Assembly: GCA_900770685.1 (NCBI GenBank)
Contig: CAAGLC010000099.1
Coordinates: forward strand, 1-9,712
From: Clostridia bacterium
GTDB lineage: Bacteria > Bacillota > Clostridia > Christensenellales > Borkfalkiaceae
Direction of reading: 5' to 3'
Length of the DNA stretch: 9,712 bases
Part shown: positions 1 through 7,154 of the stretch, in pieces
How the letters are laid out: each line of letters starts with the position of its first letter
Numbering within the stretch: position 1 is the stretch's first letter
Position numbers and translations under genes: made by a program
The notes under the pieces: model-generated
What the model was told of the DNA's origin: nothing
The model's database searches: none
Seen by the model: only the letters and a program-made list of their open reading frames with translations

Positions 1-491
1 ATTATAACTAAGGTGTCAACGTACTTTTTAAGATTAGCAATACCTTTGTTAGCATTTTCGTTTCTTACTCTTCCTTCAAAAGAGAAAGGTTTTGTAACAA
101 CTGCGACCGTTAAAATTCCGAGTTCTCTCGCTATACGAGCAACAACCGACGCTGCACCCGTTCCCGTTCCTCCGCCCATACCTGCGGCTATAAACAACAA
201 GTCCGTGCCTTTAAGGTTTTCTGCTATCTCATCTTTAGATTCTTCTGCAGCCGCCTCTCCAATATTGGGATCACTTCCTGCGCCTAAACCTTTAGTCAAA
301 AGAGCGCCTATTTGTATGCATTTTTCTGCTTTTGACAACAATAACGCTTGATTATCGGTATTCACTGAAATAAATTCCGCACTCGTTACGTTTGATTCAA
401 TCATACTATTGACGGCGTTACATCCGCCACCGCCTATACCCATTACTTTTATCACTGCTGAACTAACTTTAAAATTATCTTGACCGTACAT
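1..491 (-). CDS. ftsZ: Cell division protein FtsZ, N-terminal part (cut by left edge)
   Basis: FtsZ is the tubulin-like GTPase that polymerises into the cytokinetic ring at mid-cell. I translated this frame by hand: 163 codons are visible and the frame runs off the window. The protein opens with a short tail, then the nucleotide-binding glycine run GIGGGGCNAVN (residues 18-28), the VNTD segment (43-46), a GLGAGSDPNIG stretch (68-78) and the tubulin signature GGGTGTG (106-112), followed by FEGRVR. All are intact, so this is a functional N-terminal GTPase domain; the C-terminal half and the FtsA/SepF-binding tail are outside the window. The ATG at 491 has a GGAGG at 500-504, 8 bases upstream. 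It follows ftsA after a 43-base gap holding a palindrome and a promoter-like sequence. Identification is near certain. Confidence 0.97.
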   Translation of the reverse strand, partial: MYGQDNFKVSSAVIKVMGIGGGGCNAVNSMIESNVTSAEFISVNTDNQALLLSKAEKCIQIGALLTKGLGAGSDPNIGEAAAEESKDEIAENLKGTDLLFIAAGMGGGTGTGAASVVARIARELGILTVAVVTKPFSFEGRVRNENANKGIANLKKYVDTLVI

Positions 492-499
492 TGTTTTTT

Positions 500-504
500 C
501 CTCC
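500..504 (-). promoter_or_regulatory. Ribosome binding site of ftsZ
   Basis: GGAGG lies 8 bases before the ftsZ ATG and fixes that start. It is a perfect match to the Shine-Dalgarno core. It directly abuts a TATAAT hexamer (505-510), which matters for whether that hexamer can be a promoter. Confidence 0.85.
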
Positions 505-533
505 ATTATATACAAATCGTAAACAATTGTTTA
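505..533 (-). promoter_or_regulatory. Promoter-like sequence before ftsZ
   Basis: TAAACA (528-533) resembles a -35 box with 4 of 6 matches. After exactly 17 bases comes a perfect TATAAT (505-510). On sequence alone this is a good vegetative promoter. However, a start about 7 bases beyond the -10 would fall near 497-499, inside or past the GGAGG of ftsZ, giving a nearly leaderless message. It may therefore be a chance match in AT-rich DNA, or a promoter whose transcript lacks most of the ribosome site. Confidence is low. Confidence 0.3.
520..533. repeat. 14-base perfect palindrome between ftsA and ftsZ
   Basis: TAAACAATTGTTTA reads the same on both strands. It sits in the 43-base ftsA-ftsZ gap, immediately after the ftsA stop, and fully covers the candidate -35 box. 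Symmetry with no loop and no following T-run argues against a terminator and fits a dimeric protein-binding site, but I recognise no specific regulator consensus. In AT-rich DNA a chance palindrome of this length is unlikely at a given site, though not impossible across a window. Confidence 0.4.
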
Positions 534-534
534 T

Positions 535-1629
535 TTATAAAACCAAATCTAAAATAGATAATAACGAAGATTCGGTAGGTTTGCTCATTAACGGAACGGA
601 CGGCGAAACTATTTCAGTAATCGCACCGACTCGTCCCGACACGTGTTCTTTTGCGCCTCTTAAGTACGCAACGCCTCCACCGGTTATCATAAGACCTACG
701 TACTCTGGAATTGCATAACCTGAACGTTCAATAGAATCAGATATGCCTTCGCACAAAACGTCCAAACTGTCTTTTACGTACTTTATTACTTCATCTTCTG
801 GGTAATATTCCCCGTCCACCTCGATAAGTCCGTAATACCCCGTTTCCGTTTTAGTTAAATTAATTTTTCTCTTTAATTTTTCGGCTGTGGAAAAATCTAT
901 ATCGTATTTTTCCGACAATACCGCCGTTACGTATCCACCACCGTAATCAAAACTGTTTTGATAGAGTATTCCATCACCCTGTATCAAGGTAAAGCAAGTG
1001 CTTATATATCCAACGTCAACTAACATTGCCGTTTTATCTCTCGTTTCCGCATCTAATAAGAACATTGCTTCGGCGAGCGCAGTTGAAACGAATTCAACTT
1101 TGTAATCAGTTGAAGACGCCAACAACGGCCTAACCGTATCAATAAAGTAATTAGCACAAACGATAAAAGAGAGTTTTCCTTTTAAAATGGCGCTAACGTT
1201 GCCTATCGGGTTTGCTAATCTCCTATAATCGTCCAACTCATAAACTATTGCCGAGCGATTAATAAGAGTATATTTTGCAGAAGACAACACGAACGCTCCG
1301 TCAAAGAGCCTGTCCACGTCTTCTTCGGTAATCCTCTTCTTTTTGGGAAAGGAAATTTGGCTATCTTTTACTACAACTTCGGTAAACGCGCCCGGAACTC
1401 CAACGTAGATGGTTTCTACGTCCTTTTGAGAATTAAATATAAACTCTTTTGCAGAATATAGCGCCCTACTTACGCTTTCCGTACTTAAAAAAGTTCTTTC
1501 ACTAAATCCGTCGTATTCAATTTCTTTACGAGCCTTAATTAAAAAGGTATGGTTTACGCCCCTTTCTCCTATGGCAACGGTTATTTTAGACGATCCGAAA
1601 TCAATCACGGCACTTTTTTTCTTTAGCAT
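535..1629 (-). CDS. ftsA: Short, divergent FtsA-like cell division protein without membrane-targeting helix
   Basis: FtsA is the actin-like protein that normally binds the FtsZ tail and anchors it to the membrane. This one has 364 residues, shorter than the usual roughly 400-450. Visible are the phosphate-1 segment VIDFGSSKI (8-16), the FtsA-specific SHS2 (1C) region around 80-160 with an NPIG motif (140-143), and an adenosine-side motif ITGGG (315-319). The phosphate-2 motif, normally DxGGGT, reads DVGYIST (205-211), so the glycines are replaced. The chain stops at the segment that aligns with the last helix of the actin fold (LLSILDLVL), where other FtsA proteins continue into a linker and an amphipathic helix. 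The ATG has a GGAG at 1637-1640, 7 bases upstream. It lies 12 bases after divIB and 43 before ftsZ, which is the classical ftsA slot. PilM is a related alternative, but the position argues for FtsA. Confidence 0.85.
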   Translation of the reverse strand: MLKKKSAVIDFGSSKITVAIGERGVNHTFLIKARKEIEYDGFSERTFLSTESVSRALYSAKEFIFNSQKDVETIYVGVPGAFTEVVVKDSQISFPKKKRITEEDVDRLFDGAFVLSSAKYTLINRSAIVYELDDYRRLANPIGNVSAILKGKLSFIVCANYFIDTVRPLLASSTDYKVEFVSTALAEAMFLLDAETRDKTAMLVDVGYISTCFTLIQGDGILYQNSFDYGGGYVTAVLSEKYDIDFSTAEKLKRKINLTKTETGYYGLIEVDGEYYPEDEVIKYVKDSLDVLCEGISDSIERSGYAIPEYVGLMITGGGVAYLRGAKEHVSGRVGAITEIVSPSVPLMSKPTESSLLSILDLVL

Positions 1630-1641
1630 ATCTTCACTCCG

Positions 1642-2400
1642 TTAATATTTAGTCCAGGTAACCTTTATCTCGCCACTATCTAGCATTACGACCAAAATTT
1701 GATTAAATGATTTAATGTAATCTATAGTACAATCGTCGTAACCCTCGAACGCTTTAACAACCTTTTGCACACCGTACTCTTCAGGTTTAGTTACAGTTAT
1801 TTCCACTCCCGTTCTCGTTTTAAAAACTACGCTACGATTTTGCCCTGCGTTTAAATTCGCTACTACAACGTCTGTTATCGAGTCGGTTAGATTTACTGCA
1901 ACCGCCATCTCAAGCGCGCTTAAAAACATTCCGTTTGCACTAGTATTAAGCGCTTGACCTACAACGATTTCTCCGTCTATATCTACGCTTTCAAGTTTTA
2001 AATTGATTAAATCTTTATCCAAAATATCGTCTTGTCCGTTCTTGACGACGAAACCTTCTTTGTCAAGAAGATAAACGTCGGTATCCACCTCTAGTTTATA
2101 CACCGGCTGTCTTTCGGAAACTTTTAATTTAATCACGTTAATTCCCGCAACCTTAACCTCTTCCACCTTGCAAATGGGATAATCTTTCATTATCTCGTTT
2201 ACTTCGCTAGCCTCAAAAGTTAAAATGCTTTTGCCTTTTATAGAATCCAACTTATCCTGAATTTCATTTGTATCCACTTGTTCGGATACGCAAAACTCAA
2301 CTTCCACTTTATTGATTAATGAAAGAAAATAGCACGAAAACAAAACGGCAACTATCGTTAGTATTGCTATTAAAATTATCGGTAATTTTCTATTGCTCAT
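1642..2400 (-). CDS. divIB: Cell division protein DivIB/FtsQ
   Basis: DivIB/FtsQ is a bitopic membrane protein of the divisome that binds FtsL and DivIC/FtsB and helps control septal wall synthesis. The 252-residue protein has only five residues before a single hydrophobic segment (about 6-29), then an extracytoplasmic POTRA domain (about 31-96). The family motif SERQPVYKLEV (95-105) and then VYLLDKEGFVV (109-119) mark the entry to the beta domain. The C-terminal tail ends at WTKY with no long extension. The cytoplasmic tail is much shorter than in E. coli FtsQ. The ATG has GAGGA at 2408-2412, 7 bases upstream, and the murA stop lies inside this spacer, so translation is probably coupled. The gene sits between murA and ftsA, the usual place in Bacillota. 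Assignment is firm from motif and context, although the family diverges fast. Confidence 0.92.
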   Translation of the reverse strand: MSNRKLPIILIAILTIVAVLFSCYFLSLINKVEVEFCVSEQVDTNEIQDKLDSIKGKSILTFEASEVNEIMKDYPICKVEEVKVAGINVIKLKVSERQPVYKLEVDTDVYLLDKEGFVVKNGQDDILDKDLINLKLESVDIDGEIVVGQALNTSANGMFLSALEMAVAVNLTDSITDVVVANLNAGQNRSVVFKTRTGVEITVTKPEEYGVQKVVKAFEGYDDCTIDYIKSFNQILVVMLDSGEIKVTWTKY

Positions 2401-2403
2401 TAG

Positions 2404-3654
2404 TTATTCCTCAATCGTTCTTTTAATGCTTATATTAAGCGCCTCAAGTTTTTTATCAAAGTTATAATAACCTCTTTCAACGTGCTCTACACCTAAAACT
2501 TCCGTCTGTCCTTCCGCGCATAGACCTGCTAAAACCAACGCCGCCCCGCCTCTTAAATCCTTTGCGGTAACCTTTGCTCCCTGCAACTTTTTCACGCCCT
2601 TAATATACGCGGTATTTTGCAAAACCTTAATTTTAGCGCCCATCTTAATCAATTCAAGCGCGTAACCAAATCTGTTTTCAAAAACGGTTTCAACGATTTT
2701 GGATTCGCCTTTAGACACGGTTGCTAATACCGCCGTTTGCGCCTGCAGATCGGTTGGAAACAACGGGTGCGGTCCGGTTATAACGTTGAAAGAATTTCTC
2801 ATACTCCCACTTTTTAGATATATTATATCATTCTTTATACTAATATTACAAGTATTATTATAAAATTTACCGACTAAAGGCAAAATATTTTCTAAATTTA
2901 CGTTACTTATTTCAATCTCACCTTTAGTTATGAGCGCGGAAAGTATAAACGTACCCGCTTCAATCCTATCAGGAATCGGCTTATAAACAACTCCATGAAG
3001 TTTAGTAACACCCTCTATGGTTAGAACCTCCGGTGAAACGGAAATTCTTGCACCCATTTGGTTTAGCATGTTTATAAAATCGATAACTTCCGGTTCTTTG
3101 GCGTAATTGTATATTTTAGTTATTCCTTCGGCTTTTACACTTGCAAGCAATAAATTCTCAGTTGCTCCTACCGACGGATAATTTAGTCTGATACTTTCAC
3201 CTTGCAATTTTGAACACGAACATTGTAAAACGTCTCCGTCGTCTAAAACGCTTACTCCCAATTTTTTTAAGGAAGAAATATGTAGATTGATAGGTCTTTC
3301 ACCTATTTCACAACCACCCGGATAGTGTAACGTCGCTTTCCCACACCTACCTAAAAGCGCTCCCATCATTAAGACCGAAGTCCTTAACGTTTTAGTTAGT
3401 TTATACGGCAGATAATATCCGTTAATTTCCTTGGCGTTTATAACCAAATCGTCATCAACGAATTCGCTAGAAATTCCCACTTCTTTTAGCAACTTTAACA
3501 TACTGATTACATCGACTATTTTCGGGCAGTTTTTTATTATCGTTTGCTCTTCAGTTAGAACTGCTCCTGCAATCATAGGAAGTACTGCGTTTTTCGCGCT
3601 ATCTATTACTACTTTTCCACTAACTTTACCACTGTTAATTACGTACTTTTCCAC
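2404..3654 (-). CDS. murA: UDP-N-acetylglucosamine 1-carboxyvinyltransferase (MurA)
   Basis: MurA transfers enolpyruvate from phosphoenolpyruvate to UDP-GlcNAc in the cytoplasm, the first committed step of peptidoglycan synthesis. The 416-residue chain has the usual two-domain length. Catalytic residues are present: K21-N22 in SAKNA (most relatives have GAKNA), the R91 region, the mobile loop GGCEIGERP with C115 and R120, D302 in FPTDLQAQ, R328 in ENRF, and R394 in ERGY. The C115 form is the one alkylated by fosfomycin; a C-to-D change, which confers resistance, is absent. DLRGG (366-370) is also conserved. The start is GTG, supported by GGGAG at 3662-3666, 7 bases upstream, and by the family N-terminus. 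It follows ftsW after 54 bases, the widest internal gap in the cluster, and stands where murG often follows ftsW. Confidence 0.97.
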   Translation of the reverse strand: MEKYVINSGKVSGKVVIDSAKNAVLPMIAGAVLTEEQTIIKNCPKIVDVISMLKLLKEVGISSEFVDDDLVINAKEINGYYLPYKLTKTLRTSVLMMGALLGRCGKATLHYPGGCEIGERPINLHISSLKKLGVSVLDDGDVLQCSCSKLQGESIRLNYPSVGATENLLLASVKAEGITKIYNYAKEPEVIDFINMLNQMGARISVSPEVLTIEGVTKLHGVVYKPIPDRIEAGTFILSALITKGEIEISNVNLENILPLVGKFYNNTCNISIKNDIIYLKSGSMRNSFNVITGPHPLFPTDLQAQTAVLATVSKGESKIVETVFENRFGYALELIKMGAKIKVLQNTAYIKGVKKLQGAKVTAKDLRGGAALVLAGLCAEGQTEVLGVEHVERGYYNFDKKLEALNISIKRTIEE

Positions 3655-3661
3655 AACCGTT

Positions 3662-3666
3662 CTCCC
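3662..3666 (-). promoter_or_regulatory. Ribosome binding site of murA (GTG start)
   Basis: GGGAG is placed 7 bases before the GTG at 3654-3652 and supports this non-ATG start. No ATG in the same frame lies near enough to compete while keeping the N-terminal MurA strand. Confidence 0.75.
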
Positions 3667-3672
3667 TAGAAT

Positions 3673-3701
3673 TTTATATAATATTTTATGGGATCAACCA
3701 A
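3673..3701 (-). promoter_or_regulatory. Candidate internal promoter before murA
   Basis: TTGGTT (3696-3701; 3 of 6 matches to a -35 box) is followed after 17 bases by TATAAA (3673-3678; 5 of 6 matches to a -10 box). It lies in the largest gap inside the cluster, and a start near 3666 would fall at the ribosome site, so the leader would be very short. This could supply extra murA-divIB-ftsA-ftsZ message. The gap is so AT-rich that chance matches are expected, so confidence is low. Confidence 0.25.
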
Positions 3702-3708
3702 TAAAAAG

Positions 3709-4812
3709 TTAACGAGTTGACCTTGAGATATTATATAAAACCCCCATTTCCGTCATGAAAATAATTATGGACGTGTTTCCACTAGAAACGAGTGGCAAAG
3801 ATAATCCGGTAGGAGGAATACTGCCGGTAACTACCAAAGCATTTACTATCGTTTGAATACCAAATATCATAGTAATTCCAACAGCTATCACGAAACCGAA
3901 AACGTTTTTTGATCTGGCAGCAATCTTTAATCCCCTAAACACGATAAAGGCCAGCAACGAAAAAAATAATAAAAGACCAACGAACCCTATTTCTTCACCT
4001 ATTATTGAAAGTATGAAGTCAGACTCCGCAAAAGGCAAAAAGGCGTATTTCTGCCTTGAATTAAAAAGTCCAACCCCAAACCATCCTCCAGAACCTAAAG
4101 CATAAAGTGATTGCAACAATTGATAGCCTTCCCCTTTAGGATTAGACCAAGGATCGAGAAAAGCCGAAAGCCTACTTAGTCTATACGGTTCAATCACGAT
4201 TAAAAGAACTCCGAATAAAACGGCCGGTAAGAGTATTTGTAAAAAATACTTTATCTTTAATCCTGCGCAAAACAGCATAGTTATCATTAAGGTCGCTACG
4301 CAAACGGTTATAGACATATTTGGTTCGATTATAATAAGAGCGCAGAGCATTCCACCGTATATGATTATAGGAAGAACTCCTATCAACGTTTTACATTTTT
4401 CCGTATTTTTAGAAACGTACGACGCTGAAAACAGTATCAATGAAAACTTTGCAAGTTCCGACGGTTGAATAGTAACCCCCATAAATCCTATCCATCTTTT
4501 TGCCCCGTAGTTTTCAATCCCGACTCCCGGCACGAAAACTAATGCAAGCAATATTATAGTGACAACGGCTAACGGAAGATTAAACTTTTTTAATCTCTCG
4601 TAATCAAAAAAACAACTCATTATCATAAAAACTATTCCGAGTACGATTCCCACCACCTGTTTTTTTACGAAATAGTACTCGTCTCCGTAAGTTGCTTTTG
4701 CCGAATACCTACTTGCTGAATAAATAAAAATAGCGCCTAAAACGCTTAATAAAATTACGGCGACAATCAAAAGATAATCGCCGTTCTTCTTCTCTCCTAT
4801 TAGATTTTTCAC
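3709..4812 (-). CDS. ftsW: Septal peptidoglycan polymerase FtsW (SEDS family)
   Basis: FtsW is the multi-pass SEDS glycosyltransferase that polymerises lipid II at the septum with its partner class B penicillin-binding protein. With the GTG start the protein has 367 residues and about ten hydrophobic segments. Motifs: KRWIGF (105-110), QPSELAK (116-122), the long extracytoplasmic loop with GEGYQLLQS (227-235), and ESDFILSIIGEE (263-274) with the putative catalytic D265. The C-terminal signature TGLSLPLVSSGNTS (335-348) has SSGNTS where Bacillus and E. coli proteins have SYGGSS; I recall this variant from clostridial relatives. The reading frame stays open 25 codons upstream to an ATG at 4887, but those codons overlap murD, are highly basic and not FtsW-like. 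The GTG at 4812 has GGAGG 7 bases upstream and overlaps the murD TAG by one base. RodA/SpoVE are close paralogues; context favours FtsW (SpoVE occupies this slot in Bacillus). Confidence 0.93.
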   Translation of the reverse strand: MKNLIGEKKNGDYLLIVAVILLSVLGAIFIYSASRYSAKATYGDEYYFVKKQVVGIVLGIVFMIMSCFFDYERLKKFNLPLAVVTIILLALVFVPGVGIENYGAKRWIGFMGVTIQPSELAKFSLILFSASYVSKNTEKCKTLIGVLPIIIYGGMLCALIIIEPNMSITVCVATLMITMLFCAGLKIKYFLQILLPAVLFGVLLIVIEPYRLSRLSAFLDPWSNPKGEGYQLLQSLYALGSGGWFGVGLFNSRQKYAFLPFAESDFILSIIGEEIGFVGLLLFFSLLAFIVFRGLKIAARSKNVFGFVIAVGITMIFGIQTIVNALVVTGSIPPTGLSLPLVSSGNTSIIIFMTEMGVLYNISRSTR

Positions 4813-6152
4813 TAAACGTCCTCCACAATTTTCTTGAACGAGTCGCCACGTTCTTGATAATTTGAAAAAGAGTCGAAACTCGCGCACGAAGGACTAAGTA
4901 ATACGCAATCACCGTCTTTTGCCATCATTGACGCAATTCTAACTGCGTGTTCGAAATCTTTCGTTACGGTAAATTCCGCAAGACCTAATTTGCTAGCGCA
5001 ATCTAGCATATTAAATCTTGACGCTCCCGTTAAAACCGTATGTATTACGTTGCTTTGTTTTATTTGTCTAAACAACTCGTCGTACTCTTCCCCTTTTTCG
5101 CTTCCGCCTAAGATTAGCACGGTAGGACGATTCATTGACTTTATGGCGGTGATAGTCGACGCAGTGTTGGTCGCTTTCGAATCGTCGTAATATCTAACGC
5201 CGTTCTTTTCGGCAATTAATTCAATTCTATGAGAAACCCCCTTAAACTCTTTAAGCGCAGATATTATACTACCGTTATCAAGTTTAAGTATTTTGGCACA
5301 AGCAATGGCAAACAGCGAATTAAAAACGTTATGTTCTCCTTTTAAGTTCAACTCGTCAGTTTCCATAATGTACTCGCCGTTATAATATATTTTCCCTTGA
5401 TTTTCATATGCTCCCGTAACCTCTTGTTCTCGTGAAACCCAAACCACCTTACCCGCAGTTTCTTGAAACATATTCCTTACCGTTAAATCGTCATAATTTA
5501 ACACGGAATACTCGCTTTCCCTTTGATTTTTTAATAAACGTTTTTTTAGATAAACGTAGGTTTCCATGTCAAAATGGCGTTCTAAATGATCCGGAGATAC
5601 GTTCAGTATGCAAGCAACGTGAGGTGTTAAATTTTTTACGCCTTCTAACTGAAAACTCGATACTTCCGTTATGCAAACCGTTTCCTCGTCAATCTCTTTT
5701 ATTTTTGACGAAACGGGAATTCCCACGTTACCCACTAATAAACTTTTTTCGTTGGATTTTGCAAATATTGCGTTAATCAAGTTTACCGTAGTAGTTTTAC
5801 CGTTAGTTCCTGTTACGGCAATTATTCTAGGCATTTTTTGCATAAAAGCAAATTCCAACTCGCCTATAATTCTTTTTCCTGCCTGCTTAGCTCTCACGGC
5901 TACTTCGTGGTTTATGGGTACTCCTGGGCTTATAACGACAACGTCTATTTGTCTTAAAACCTCGTCTTGCAACGGAACGCCAACTAGTATAGCCCCCATA
6001 TTTTGTAATTCTATTATTGCGTTTTGAATTTTTTCGCTACTATGCTCTTCGTATAGAAAACACTTTCCTCCTTTCTCCAAAACGAACTTCCCTGCGTTAT
6101 AACCGCTTTTTGATACTCCAAGAATTAAAAAATTTTGTGTTTTTACGTCCAT
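4812..6152 (-). CDS. murD: UDP-N-acetylmuramoylalanine--D-glutamate ligase (MurD)
   Basis: MurD is a cytoplasmic ATP-dependent ligase that adds D-glutamate to UDP-MurNAc-L-Ala. The 446-residue protein matches the family length. Domain 1 (about 1-95) has the Rossmann-like start FLILGVSKSG and ISPGVP (74-79). Domain 2 has the P-loop GTNGKTTT (115-122), NVSPDHLERH with H189 (184-193) and the lysine expected to be carbamylated, probably K203. Domain 3 carries YYDDSKATN, the LGGSEKG loop (usually GGDDKG-like) and the C-terminal signature SPSCASFDSFSNYQERG (420-436) that binds the glutamyl product. The ATG at 6152 has GAGG at 6159-6162, with the mraY TGA overlapping this site. It lies 8 bases after mraY and overlaps ftsW by one base. 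No key residue is missing. Confidence 0.97.
   Translation of the reverse strand: MDVKTQNFLILGVSKSGYNAGKFVLEKGGKCFLYEEHSSEKIQNAIIELQNMGAILVGVPLQDEVLRQIDVVVISPGVPINHEVAVRAKQAGKRIIGELEFAFMQKMPRIIAVTGTNGKTTTVNLINAIFAKSNEKSLLVGNVGIPVSSKIKEIDEETVCITEVSSFQLEGVKNLTPHVACILNVSPDHLERHFDMETYVYLKKRLLKNQRESEYSVLNYDDLTVRNMFQETAGKVVWVSREQEVTGAYENQGKIYYNGEYIMETDELNLKGEHNVFNSLFAIACAKILKLDNGSIISALKEFKGVSHRIELIAEKNGVRYYDDSKATNTASTITAIKSMNRPTVLILGGSEKGEEYDELFRQIKQSNVIHTVLTGASRFNMLDCASKLGLAEFTVTKDFEHAVRIASMMAKDGDCVLLSPSCASFDSFSNYQERGDSFKKIVEDV
4820..4824 (-). promoter_or_regulatory. Ribosome binding site deciding the ftsW start
   Basis: GGAGG inside the last codons of murD lies 7 bases before GTG 4812-4810. The murD stop and the ftsW start share a G (TAGTG). 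This arrangement implies translational coupling of ftsW to murD and fixes the start at GTG rather than the ATG at 4887. Confidence 0.8.
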
Positions 6153-6160
6153 TATTCACC

Positions 6161-7150
6161 TCATATATAGAATATGACGCAAAACACCCCCAATATGCCG
6201 GTTATTACTGAATAATAAAAACTAATTTTGGACTCGCTATGTCCTTTTAATTGTAAATGATGATGCAAAGGTGCCATTAGAAAAACCCTTTTGCCGTTAG
6301 TTGCCTTAAAATATACGACCTGTATTATAACACTTACGCTAGACACGACGAATAACGCGCCTAATATTGGTATAAAAAGACTATTTGACGAAAAAATACT
6401 TATTCCACCTATAAACCCACCTAGAGATAACGAACCGGTATCTCCCATAAAAACGCTAGCTTTATAACTATTAAAAAACAAAAAACCGATTAAAGCGCCC
6501 ATTAAAGATATCGCCAAAGTTATAATCGAAAGATATTCTTCTTCCCTAATATATAAAAAATTAAAGTTTGTTATTTCCAAATAAATAACGACGATTATAA
6601 AAAACAAATATACGACGCTAACGCTTCCCGCCAAACCGTCTAATCCGTCGGTTAAATTTACGCTATTAGTCGTTGCTATAAATATAAAAACGACGAGTGG
6701 AATAATAAATACACCTATATCAACCGTCCTCTTAACGAAAGGCAAATAAATAACCGTCAAACCGTTTCGGTAACAAAATACTCCGGCAAATATCGCTATA
6801 AAAAGTTGAAATATTATCTTTTGATAAGCCTTTAACCCCTCGTTTTTTTTGTATCTTATTTTAATAAAATCATCTAAAAACCCAACGACCATATACGATA
6901 ATCCTATTATTACGATTACCGTGGAAATTCTCCCCTTAAATCCGTTAAAAATATAAAATACTATTACCGCGGAAAGTATAAAAAACAGTCCGCCCATAGT
7001 GGGCGTGCCGTTTTTTTGTTTGTGACTTTCAACGTATTTTAATATAGGTTGTCCGGCTTTTATTTTACTTAGCAACGGAATCGTTATATATCCGGCAATA
7101 CTTGAAAGTATTGCCGATACTAATCCACATAGTAGCAATTCTTTAATCAC
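6161..7150 (-). CDS. mraY: Phospho-N-acetylmuramoyl-pentapeptide transferase (MraY)
   Basis: MraY is an integral membrane enzyme that transfers phospho-MurNAc-pentapeptide from UDP to undecaprenyl phosphate, giving lipid I. From the GTG start it has 329 residues and about ten hydrophobic segments. Signature motifs, in order: GTPTMGG (48-54), the magnesium-binding DDFIKI (D93, D94), NLTDGLDGLAG (165-175), FMGDTGS with D237 (234-240) and APLHHHLQLKG (293-303) with the HHH triad. These separate it from WecA/TagO-type enzymes, which lack the HHHxxxxG form. The frame remains open upstream to an ATG at 7192 within murE, but no ribosome site precedes it and it adds 14 polar, basic residues before the first membrane helix. 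GTG 7150 has GGGGA 7 bases upstream and lies 4 bases past the murE stop, so it is preferred. Confidence 0.96.
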   Translation of the reverse strand: MIKELLLCGLVSAILSSIAGYITIPLLSKIKAGQPILKYVESHKQKNGTPTMGGLFFILSAVIVFYIFNGFKGRISTVIVIIGLSYMVVGFLDDFIKIRYKKNEGLKAYQKIIFQLFIAIFAGVFCYRNGLTVIYLPFVKRTVDIGVFIIPLVVFIFIATTNSVNLTDGLDGLAGSVSVVYLFFIIVVIYLEITNFNFLYIREEEYLSIITLAISLMGALIGFLFFNSYKASVFMGDTGSLSLGGFIGGISIFSSNSLFIPILGALFVVSSVSVIIQVVYFKATNGKRVFLMAPLHHHLQLKGHSESKISFYYSVITGILGVFCVIFYI

Positions 7151-7154
7151 AAAA

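Noticed and set aside
13..718. Plus-strand open frames over ftsZ and the end of ftsA (13-351 and 491-718)
   Set aside because: They are antisense shadows of conserved minus-strand genes, with low-complexity, proline- and serine-rich translations and no family resemblance.
4813..4887. Longer ftsW N-terminus from ATG 4887
   Set aside because: The extra 25 residues overlap the conserved murD C-terminus, are basic and arginine-rich, and do not resemble FtsW. The GTG at 4812 has a perfect ribosome site.
4990..6211. Plus-strand open frames opposite murD
   Set aside because: They mirror the murD codon pattern on the other strand; the minus frame carries all conserved MurD motifs.
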